Below are positions 1-6,184 of a DNA stretch of 64,000 nt, one piece after another. How positions within the stretch are numbered: the stretch's first letter is position 1; each line of letters starts with the position of its first letter. The notes under the pieces were generated by a model that did no database searches, had not been told where the DNA came from, and worked only from the letters and a program-made list of their open reading frames with translations. The DNA is from Bacillota bacterium (lineage in GTDB: Bacteria; Bacillota; Clostridia; Christensenellales; CAG-138): the NCBI GenBank assembly GCA_023400985.1, contig JAEXEN010000027.1, positions 186,001-250,000 of the forward strand. Reading direction: 5' to 3'. Position numbers and translations under genes: made by a program.

Positions 1-304
1 CGCCGCTGCGGAGGCCAAGAAGATGATCGACGCCATCGTGCGCGATATCGAGGTGGGTCAGGTGTTCCTCGGCAAGGTCGTCAACATCAAGCCCGGCCTC
101 GGCGCGTTCGTGGAGTTGAAGCCCGGCAAAGACGGCCTCGTCAGGATCAACGCGCTCGCCAACCACTTTGTGGAAAAGGTGGAGGACGAGGTCAATCTGG
201 GCGACGAGATACTCGTCCGCGTAATTGGCATCACCCCGCAGGGCAAGATCGACCTCACCCGCAAGGGGCTTTTGCCGGACGATAAAAAGGACGAGAAAAA
301 GTAA
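1..304 (+). CDS. pnp: Polyribonucleotide nucleotidyltransferase, C-terminal end (partial)
   Basis: The frame is open from base 2, so the gene begins before the window. The visible ~100 residues hold the tail of a KH region (AEAKKMIDAIVRDIEVG) followed by an S1 RNA-binding domain (GKVVNIKPGLGAFVELKPGK) and a charged tail ending DDKKDEKK. This matches the C-terminus of PNPase, the phosphorolytic 3'-5' exoribonuclease of the RNA degradosome. The next two genes, a YlxY-like protein and an M16 protease, follow pnp in Bacillus as well, which supports the call. The catalytic RNase PH-like domains lie outside the window and cannot be checked. Confidence 0.9.
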   Translation, partial: AAAEAKKMIDAIVRDIEVGQVFLGKVVNIKPGLGAFVELKPGKDGLVRINALANHFVEKVEDEVNLGDEILVRVIGITPQGKIDLTRKGLLPDDKKDEKK

Positions 305-435
305 ACGAAGTACATAAAAAACAGGGGGCAAAGCGCGGGCATGACGGCCGTTCTTTGCCCCTCGTTAACAAGCATACATACTTGTCCCAACGCATAACAT
401 GAAACAGCTTAAGGTACATTCGGAGGGGCTGTTTT

Positions 436-1131
436 ATGAAAAAACACAGGACGGGCAAGGCGTTTGAATTTACCGTCAACGCGCTTTTGGTATTTCTCAT
501 CGTGACGCTCTATCTCGTTACGGGAAACCCCGAGGCGCAGCAGGCCATGGCGCTTTCCTACGGCACGCCCGTGTACCGCGGGCAGGCGGAAGGGAAAATC
601 GCCGTTGAGTTTGCCGTGAGCTGGAACGCGCAGGCGCTTACGGATATACTCGATACCTTAAAGGAAAACGATACGTGCGTGACGTTTGCCGTAAGCGGCG
701 AATGGGCGGAGGGGAACCCCGAGCTTTTAAAACGCATGTACGAGGACGGGCACGAGCTTGCGACCATGGGTTACGACCCAAATAAGGACGGCAGGCTTTC
801 GTGGGTCACGGAGGATGTGAGGCGATCGCTCGAAGCCATCGAATCCGGCTCCGGCGCGACGGTACGCGTGTATTATTCGGGAAACCGCAACATAGCTGTG
901 TCCTCCGGCGCCGCTTCGGCGCTCTCCCTCACGCAGGTAATCTGCACGTCCGACCTCCTATGCGCCAGGGGGACGGCAGAGGATATCCTCGCGCGCGCAT
1001 TGCAAAGCCCCATTGAAGGAAGCATAGTATTGATGCAGCCCACGTCGGAGGCCGCAAAGGCGCTTCAGGGGCTGATCGACGCATTTCAAGAGAAAGGGAT
1101 ACGCCTGACCACTGTAAAGGACGTATTGTAA
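436..1131 (+). CDS. ylxY: YlxY-like polysaccharide deacetylase family protein, probably catalytically dead
   Basis: 231 residues. A signal anchor (about residues 11-30) is followed by a NodB-like fold. Position between pnp and an M16 protease is the same as ylxY of Bacillus subtilis. NodB enzymes carry an Asp-Asp pair in a TFDDG motif and an HxxxH zinc motif. Here the first motif reads VEFAVSWN and the second GHELATMGYD, so both the Asp pair and the second His are missing. I infer a non-enzymatic, membrane-anchored carbohydrate-binding or regulatory role, possibly in sporulation. A GGAGGG ribosome site lies at 421-427, about 9 bases before the ATG. Family assignment is by context and partial motif match. 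Confidence 0.7.
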   Translation: MKKHRTGKAFEFTVNALLVFLIVTLYLVTGNPEAQQAMALSYGTPVYRGQAEGKIAVEFAVSWNAQALTDILDTLKENDTCVTFAVSGEWAEGNPELLKRMYEDGHELATMGYDPNKDGRLSWVTEDVRRSLEAIESGSGATVRVYYSGNRNIAVSSGAASALSLTQVICTSDLLCARGTAEDILARALQSPIEGSIVLMQPTSEAAKALQGLIDAFQEKGIRLTTVKDVL

Positions 1132-1137
1132 AAAAGC

Positions 1138-2403
1138 ATGGTATTTCGCGATCAACTCGATAACGGCCTCCGTATCATCGGCGAACAAATGCCCTCCTTC
1201 CGTTCCGTATCCATGGGCGTATGGATCGGCGCGGGTTCCTCCTACGAGAGGGAGAACGAGGCGGGTATTTCACATTTCATCGAGCACATGCTCTTCAAGG
1301 GGACTCAGAGGCGTACCGCCGCGCAGATCGCCGCCGAGATGGACGGCATAGGGGGTAACCTCAACGCATTCACGGCAAAGGAGTGCACCTGCCTTTATGC
1401 AAAGGTGCTCGACGAGCACATGGAGATCGCCGCGGATATATTGAGCGACCTTCTTCGTCACTCCAAATTCGACCCTGCCGATATCGAGAAGGAAAAGGGC
1501 GTCGTGTGCGAGGAGATATTGATGGTCGAGGATACGCCCGAGGACCTTGTACACGAGGCGCTATCCTCCATCGTCCACGCGGATTCGCCCTATTCCAAAC
1601 CCATTTTGGGCAGTGAAAAGAGCGTGCGCTCCCTCACGCGCGAAACGATCGGCGATTATATGGACAGGCATTATCAGCCCAACAACATTGTCGTCTCCTG
1701 CGCGGGCAATTTCGAGCGCGAAAAGCTTTTGGATGTGGTGAAAAAGAATTTTTCGGGCGGCTCGCCTTCCTTTAAGGAAAACGCGCCAAAGTGCGATATC
1801 ACGAAAAAGCGCGCGTTCAAGGCCTTGGAAAAGGATGTAGAGCAGGTGCATATCTGCTTGGGCTTCCCGGGCTACAAAAACGACGACGACCGCCAGTACT
1901 CGCTTTTTGTGCTCAACAACGCCTTGGGCGGCAGCATGAGCTCGCGTTTGTTCCAAAACATCCGCGAGGAGCGCGGACTTGCGTATTCCATCTATTCCTA
2001 CCCCTCGGCCTATGCCGATGCGGGTTATTTCGCGCTTTACGCCGGAACGGGCGAGAAGCAGGCGGAGGAAGTCGTGAAGCTGATGCTTGAAGAGCTCGAC
2101 AAGATCGTGAAGGACGGCATCACCGAGGAAGAATTCAGGCGCAGCAAGGAGCAGCTCAAGGGCAGCTACATGCTCGGGCAGGAAAGTACCTCTGCGCGTT
2201 CCAACGCCATCGGCAAGGCGGAGCTGCTGCGCGGCAAGGTGTATACAGAGCAGGAGATCATGGAGCGCATCGAGAGCGTCACCATGGAGAGCGTACGAGC
2301 AATCATTCCCTATATATTCGATCATGACCGCATCTCGGGCGCGTTCGTCGGGCGCATGGGCGAAAAGGAAAAGGATATAGAAAAACGCATCATGGAGTGG
2401 TAG
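1138..2403 (+). CDS. mlpA: M16 family zinc metallopeptidase (MlpA/YmxG type)
   Basis: 421 residues, the usual size of a single-chain processing-peptidase-like M16B protein. The inverted zinc motif HFIEH is at residues 46-50 (His46, Glu49 catalytic, His50), and the third ligand is probably a Glu near 126 in VVCEEILM. The C-terminal half carries the usual inactive-repeat sequence around SSRLFQNIREERGLAYS. It lies 6 bp after ylxY, in the same order as in Bacillus, and is probably co-transcribed. No good Shine-Dalgarno precedes the ATG, so translation may be coupled. The role in Bacillus is regulatory or processing and not well defined; cytosolic location is inferred from the lack of a signal peptide. 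Confidence 0.9.
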   Translation: MVFRDQLDNGLRIIGEQMPSFRSVSMGVWIGAGSSYERENEAGISHFIEHMLFKGTQRRTAAQIAAEMDGIGGNLNAFTAKECTCLYAKVLDEHMEIAADILSDLLRHSKFDPADIEKEKGVVCEEILMVEDTPEDLVHEALSSIVHADSPYSKPILGSEKSVRSLTRETIGDYMDRHYQPNNIVVSCAGNFEREKLLDVVKKNFSGGSPSFKENAPKCDITKKRAFKALEKDVEQVHICLGFPGYKNDDDRQYSLFVLNNALGGSMSSRLFQNIREERGLAYSIYSYPSAYADAGYFALYAGTGEKQAEEVVKLMLEELDKIVKDGITEEEFRRSKEQLKGSYMLGQESTSARSNAIGKAELLRGKVYTEQEIMERIESVTMESVRAIIPYIFDHDRISGAFVGRMGEKEKDIEKRIMEW

Positions 2404-2710
2404 AATTGTTCCACCGACTAGATCATGGATTTAGATTGGCGAGGATATTTGGCGTCAGGGCCCTAACGTCCGGCGAAGCCTGAGCCTTTCAGGCCAAGGC
2501 CTATGGCCTTGCGGACGGGAGACGCCTACACGTCCGGCAAGGCCGGAGCCCTCTGGACCAAGGCCTGCGGCCTTGCGTGAGCACTTGGCTTTCAGCCTTC
2601 GCAAGGAAAAAAGCGCAGGCATACCGGAACGTATTCCGAGCATTTTTGACGCGGGCTGGCGGCGATAGACCGCCAAGATATTTCAGGATTTAGTTGGGGG
2701 AACAATCACA
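2404..2710. repeat. Intergenic repeat region with two REP-like palindromic units
   Basis: About 307 bases without a gene. Two direct copies of a ~48-bp unit lie at 2467-2513 and 2531-2579. Each has two short palindromes: a CCGGC-GAAG/AAGG-CCGGA type hairpin, then AAGGCCTgcGGCCTT. The same unit occurs at 5921-5969 and twice near 35.6-35.9 kb. The flanks are themselves imperfect inverted repeats: gatatttggcg near 2444-2454 against cgccaagatatt near 2665. I read this as an inserted, non-autonomous, structured element rather than a gene. Confidence 0.75.
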
Positions 2711-3100
2711 ATGGACAAGATGGATGGTATGGATAAGATGGACAAGCTTGACAGGATCTTCCAAATGCAGAAATCCCTTGATGACGATATTGCGCGGCGC
2801 AGGGGGCTTGATGGCATAAGCTTCGAGGAATGGATGCAGAAGGACGTGCTCGCCGTGATGGCGGAACTCGGCGAGCTCCTTGACGAAGTCAACTTCAAGT
2901 GGTGGAAAAACAAAAAGGAGATCGATCCCCCCAAAGTGAAGGAGGAGCTTGTGGACGTGCTGCACTTCTTCGTGAGCATGTGCATCCGCGCGGGTTTTAC
3001 CGCGGACGAGCTCTATGAAGTATACGCCGCGAAGAACCAAGAGAATTTCGACAGGCAAAACGGCCTTTCGAAAAAGAAGGGGTATGCTGTAAACGAATAG
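2711..3100 (+). CDS. All-alpha NTP pyrophosphohydrolase (dUTPase_2/MazG type)
   Basis: 129 residues. The metal-binding helices of the all-alpha NTP-PPase superfamily are visible as E52-x2-E55 in MAELGELLDEV and E79-x2-D82 in EELVDVLHFF. The VDVLHFF and KNQENFDRQ segments fit the dimeric dUTP diphosphatase branch best, which hydrolyses dUTP to dUMP and PPi and limits uracil in DNA. The N-terminus has a repetitive MDKMDGMDKMDK stretch giving four in-frame ATGs, so the true start is uncertain by up to 11 residues. A GGGGGA site at 2696-2701 favours the first ATG. It is followed 3 bp later by the HlyD-like gene. Confidence 0.75.
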   Translation: MDKMDGMDKMDKLDRIFQMQKSLDDDIARRRGLDGISFEEWMQKDVLAVMAELGELLDEVNFKWWKNKKEIDPPKVKEELVDVLHFFVSMCIRAGFTADELYEVYAAKNQENFDRQNGLSKKKGYAVNE

Positions 3101-3103
3101 GGA

Positions 3104-4297
3104 GTGAATCACATCGCCAGACAGAAGAAAAAAGTCAAAACGCGTTTTTATATTTTTGTAGGCATACTTGCAGCACTTATCGTGACGCTCGTCGTGCTCC
3201 TCACGGGCGGCGGCGGCGAGGGCGTGCTGAGCGAGAACACCCTCCGCATGGAAATGAGCGTGAGCGCTGCCTCTATTCGTGATGAGACCATCTTCAGCGT
3301 GGACCGCTACGACAGAGTGGAATACCTCGTCAACGAGGGCGCGGCCGTCACAAGCGGCACGGCGGTGGCCGAGGTCTATAAGTGGGGCTATAGCGACGAA
3401 ATGGCGCAATCGGTCATCCGCGCGCAACGCGACGTGCTCAAAGAGCAGGAGACTTTGCTTTCGGGCATTGCAAACCCGGGCCTGGAGAACCTCATGCTTC
3501 AGATCGATCAAAAAAAGGAGCAGATCGTAACGCTTGTCATGAAGGGCGGCACGGGCGACCTTTTGGCGATGCAAAACGAGCTGACGAGTTTGTTGGAGCA
3601 GCGCGCCGAATATCTCAAGACCAACGTGCAGCCTTCCGAAACGCTTACGGCACTCTACGCCGCGGAGCAGCAGCAGCTTGATCTGCTTGCGGGCTGGCGA
3701 AGCGAAGTGACCGCCGTGCGCGACGGCGTGGTGAGCTTCTATTTCGACGGCTATGAGGACGTATTGAACGTCGCCAAGCTCGATAACGTCAACGCCGATC
3801 TCGTGACCTCCGTCATCAAGGGCGCTGCGGGCGGCACGGGCACCGTTACGGGCAACCTTTTGTATCGTATGGTGGATAGCGGTCACTGGTACATCGCCTT
3901 CGTCACACAAAAAAGCACGGCGTTTCGCGTCACGGAGGGAGAGCAGTACACCGTGGTGTTCGAGGGGTATGTGGACAGGCCCTACATGGGCACTGCGCTC
4001 AAACCCATTATCAACGAAACGGGCGTCGTGAACCTCATCGAGTTCAACGAGGACATGGGCTCGCTGCTGAATGCGAGAAGCTTGAAGGCGACCATACAAA
4101 AGGATGCCACGGGCTTTGACGTGCCGCTTGACGCGATATCGGTGGTGGAGGGTATTCCGGGCATCGAGCTCGTCATGTCCGACGGCACGGCACGCGTGGA
4201 GGTGGAGGTCCTGGCCGTGAGCGGCGACCGCGCGGTCATTCGCGCCAGAAATGCAGGGGATACCTTGGGCGCGGGGCAGCGGTATGAGAGGCCGTAG
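3104..4297 (+). CDS. HlyD-like membrane-anchored adaptor protein
   Basis: 397 residues with a positively charged N-terminus (RQKKKVKTR), one membrane segment at about 15-33 and an extracytoplasmic remainder. The hairpin region (about 100-200) contains a lipoyl-like beta segment (YLVNEGAAVTSGTAVAEVYK) interrupted by a long coiled coil, as in periplasmic adaptor/HlyD proteins. This protein occurs next to sepF-divIVA clusters in Clostridia, so a cell-envelope or division role is plausible, but no export partner is adjacent. The GTG at 3104 is an uncertain start, as the nearest purine-rich site overlaps it. Confidence 0.6.
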   Translation: MNHIARQKKKVKTRFYIFVGILAALIVTLVVLLTGGGGEGVLSENTLRMEMSVSAASIRDETIFSVDRYDRVEYLVNEGAAVTSGTAVAEVYKWGYSDEMAQSVIRAQRDVLKEQETLLSGIANPGLENLMLQIDQKKEQIVTLVMKGGTGDLLAMQNELTSLLEQRAEYLKTNVQPSETLTALYAAEQQQLDLLAGWRSEVTAVRDGVVSFYFDGYEDVLNVAKLDNVNADLVTSVIKGAAGGTGTVTGNLLYRMVDSGHWYIAFVTQKSTAFRVTEGEQYTVVFEGYVDRPYMGTALKPIINETGVVNLIEFNEDMGSLLNARSLKATIQKDATGFDVPLDAISVVEGIPGIELVMSDGTARVEVEVLAVSGDRAVIRARNAGDTLGAGQRYERP

Positions 4298-4332
4298 AAC
4301 CATAGGCTTGGTCTGCTTAAGGGGGTAATCAT

Positions 4333-5013
4333 TTGACTATTGCGGAAAACTGTGCGATCGTGCAGGAAAATATTTCCCGCGCGGCAAAAGAGGCGGGAAG
4401 AAAGTGTGAGGACATCACGCTCATCGCCGTCACGAAGTATGTGAGCGCGGATAAAATTGCACAAATTATTCCCTGCGGAATCAAAAATGTGGGAGAAAAC
4501 CGCGTCCAGGAGCTTCTCGAAAAATACGATTTTTATAAAAATTCATCTTTCGGCATCCATTTTATTGGACAATTGCAGACAAATAAGGTAAAATATGTAA
4601 AAGGCAGGGTGAAGCTTATCCATTCGCTGGACAGGCTACCCCTCGCACAGGCGCTCGACCGAATCGAACCCGGTACAAAGCAGGATGTTCTCATCGAGGT
4701 GAACATCGGCAGCGAACCGCAAAAGGGAGGCGTCGCGCCGGACGAGCTGCCCGCCTTTGCCGAAACGCTTCAGCCACTTTCCGGTATCCGCGTAAAAGGT
4801 CTTATGTGCGTTCCACCCCCCTGTGAGGAGGCGGAGGCACGGCGCTATTTTACGATGCTTCGGGAATTGGGTGAGAAGCTTAAGGCGTACGATTTTCCAA
4901 ATGTCTTTATGGAGGAACTCTCCATGGGCATGAGCGGGGATTATATGTCCGCCGTAAAAGAAGGGGCGACGATGGTGCGCATCGGAACGGCGCTGTTTGG
5001 CCCAAGGCATTAA
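4333..5013 (+). CDS. ylmE: YggS/PLPBP family pyridoxal phosphate homeostasis protein
   Basis: 226 residues, the full family length. The PLP-binding lysine is probably Lys35 in LIAVTKYVSAD. Other family hallmarks are GENRVQELLEKY, FIGQLQTNKVKY, VNIGSEPQKGG, GLMCVPPP and SMGMSGDYMSAVKEGATMVRIGTALFG. The family binds PLP in a TIM barrel and buffers vitamin B6 and amino-acid metabolism without a known catalytic activity. The start is a TTG behind a strong AAGGGGG at 4319-4325. It sits directly upstream of sepF, as ylmE does in Bacillus. Confidence 0.95.
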   Translation: MTIAENCAIVQENISRAAKEAGRKCEDITLIAVTKYVSADKIAQIIPCGIKNVGENRVQELLEKYDFYKNSSFGIHFIGQLQTNKVKYVKGRVKLIHSLDRLPLAQALDRIEPGTKQDVLIEVNIGSEPQKGGVAPDELPAFAETLQPLSGIRVKGLMCVPPPCEEAEARRYFTMLRELGEKLKAYDFPNVFMEELSMGMSGDYMSAVKEGATMVRIGTALFGPRH

Positions 5014-5108
5014 GGCGGAGGCAAGGCATACATATACATACGCCGCGCCGCAGGTCTCAACTGTCGCTTATTTCTCCAAGCGCCAAAAAATTACGATGGA
5101 GGAATAAT

Positions 5109-5552
5109 ATGGAAGGGTTCGTTAAAAAACTGTTGGATTTTATAGGTCTTGAGGAAGCCGAAGACGACGAAATGTACGGCGCCGAGGAAGCTTACGAAGA
5201 AGACGTCATTCGCGACGACAACGTCGTGGATATCGGCAATCGCGGCAAACGCAAGGGTGCTTCCGCAAATTCGAACGTGATCAACATTCCCTCGCAGGCG
5301 CAGATGAAGATGATCGTGTATCATCCCATCAGCTATGAGGATACGCAGAACATCATCGACAACCTCAAGAGCCGCAAGCCCGTTATCGTCAATATGGAGG
5401 AGCTGGAAATCGACTGCGCGCAGCGCATCCTCGATTTTATGGCAGGCGCCATCTATGCCCTCAACGGCACCATCTACAAGGTGTCGCGCGGCATTTTTGT
5501 GGTCGCTCCCGCCAATTGCGACGTTATAGGCAACGGGGAAGCGGCAATATAA
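5109..5552 (+). CDS. sepF: Cell division protein SepF
   Basis: 147 residues. An N-terminal amphipathic helix (MEGFVKKLLDFIGL) suits membrane binding, an acidic linker follows to about residue 60, and the C-terminal SepF fold covers about 65-140 (MIVYHPISYEDTQNIIDNL, RKPVIVNMEEL). SepF tethers and bundles FtsZ at the septum. GGAGGAA at 5098-5104 precedes the ATG. The context ylmE-sepF-divIVA is the standard division cluster of Gram-positives. The usual ylmG and ylmH genes between sepF and divIVA are missing here. Confidence 0.95.
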   Translation: MEGFVKKLLDFIGLEEAEDDEMYGAEEAYEEDVIRDDNVVDIGNRGKRKGASANSNVINIPSQAQMKMIVYHPISYEDTQNIIDNLKSRKPVIVNMEELEIDCAQRILDFMAGAIYALNGTIYKVSRGIFVVAPANCDVIGNGEAAI

Positions 5553-5581
5553 GCTATCTTCCTTACCATACACATATGCGC

Positions 5582-5612
5582 GCGCCAATGCCTTTGTCTT
5601 TGGCGCGCCGTT
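5582..5612. other. Stem-loop between sepF and divIVA-like gene
   Basis: A GC-rich inverted repeat (GCGCGCCAA, ten-base loop, TTGGCGCGC) lies at about 5582-5609. It is not followed by a T-run, so it is unlikely to be an efficient intrinsic terminator. It may be an mRNA-processing or stabilising hairpin between sepF and the DivIVA-like gene. Confidence 0.5.
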
Positions 5613-5655
5613 CCGTTTCGGGGCATCTTTTGGAGAACGTATTTACGGAGGACGT

Positions 5656-5838
5656 ATGACGCGAGACGAGATCATCCATAAAAAATTCAGCCGTGCGTTC
5701 CGCGGCTACGATCCCGCCGAGGTGGACGCCTTCCTCGACGAGATCGTGCGGGAGCTTGAAAAACTCGAGCAGGCCTGCAGACTCGCCGAGACCCGTGCGG
5801 AGCTCGCGGAAAAGCAAGTCAAAAAGGAACGGGAGTAA
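5656..5838 (+). CDS. Very short DivIVA-domain protein
   Basis: 60 residues. The N-terminal DivIVA membrane-binding domain is clear (IIHKKFSRAFRGYDPAEVDAFLDEI) and is followed by only about 25 residues of coiled coil (LEKLEQACRLAETRAELAEKQ). Typical DivIVA proteins are about 150-250 residues with a long coiled coil and tetramerisation tail. GGAGGACGT before the ATG is a good ribosome site. The last seven codons and stop are part of a 29-bp sequence repeated at 6088-6116. Both copies encode the same end, so the short form is probably native rather than truncated by the inserted repeat. Confidence 0.85.
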   Translation: MTRDEIIHKKFSRAFRGYDPAEVDAFLDEIVRELEKLEQACRLAETRAELAEKQVKKERE

Positions 5839-6116
5839 ACCGTTCCTTCCAATCCGTAAAAAACCATGGGATTGTCAAGGGGCGCCCTTTGACTTTCTTC
5901 CGGCTTCGGCGGCATGTACACGTCCGGCGAAGCCGGAGCCTTTTAGGCCAAGGCCTGCGGCCTTGCGTGTCGAAACGGATGAAATCCATAGGATTTCGCA
6001 CCTTTCACGTTTACCGCCCGGAAATGCGTAGCATTTTAGGTAAAGCGTGCAACCTCAACAAAGTGACGGAATCACTTTGTTGATACGAAAAAGGAACGGG
6101 AATAAACCGTTCCTTC
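5821..6116. repeat. Insertion flanked by 29-bp direct repeats
   Basis: The sequences at 5821-5849 and 6088-6116 match at 28 of 29 positions and begin AAAAAGGAACGGG. Each contains the GGAACGG/CCGTTCC hairpin at the end of the DivIVA-like gene. Between them lie ~238 bases full of small palindromes: GTCAAGGGGCGCCCTTTGAC near 5873-5892, a REP-like unit at 5921-5969, aaatccataggattt, and caacaaagtgacggaatcactttgttg near 6057-6083. This looks like an insertion that duplicated the terminator region. Confidence 0.75.
5921..5969 (+). repeat. REP-like palindromic unit (copy C)
   Basis: Almost identical to the unit at 2531-2579: CGTCCGGCGAAGCCGGAGCC, a short spacer, then AGGCCAAGGCCTGCGGCCTT and GCGTG. 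Two adjacent hairpins can form on either strand. Confidence 0.8.
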
Positions 6117-6124
6117 ATTTTTTT
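6091..6124 (+). terminator. Intrinsic terminator downstream of the divIVA-like gene
   Basis: GGAACGG, a seven-base loop and CCGTTCC are followed by TTCATTTTTTT. The upstream duplicate at 5824-5849 has the same stem but no T-run, so only this copy should terminate. Confidence 0.7.
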
Positions 6125-6128
6125 CATA

Positions 6129-6177
6129 CGCCTCCCTGATTTTGCGGATACTACTTTTATCTGCGTCATGGGAGGCG
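6129..6177 (+). promoter_or_regulatory. Hairpin that buries the ribosome site of the glucan synthase gene
   Basis: CGCCTCCC at 6129-6136 is exactly complementary to GGGAGGCG at 6170-6177, which contains the Shine-Dalgarno for the GTG at 6185. A second helix, GCGGATA with TATCTGC, stacks inside it. In the folded state the ribosome site is closed, so translation of the giant gene may be conditional. No known riboswitch family is recognised. Confidence 0.5.
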
Positions 6178-6184
6178 TTTCTTC

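Noticed and set aside
2690..4303. 537-codon open frame on the minus strand opposite the dUTPase and HlyD-like genes
   Set aside because: Composition (His, Arg, Ala rich) and lack of any family feature show it to be the antisense shadow of the real plus-strand genes; GC-rich codon use keeps the frame open.
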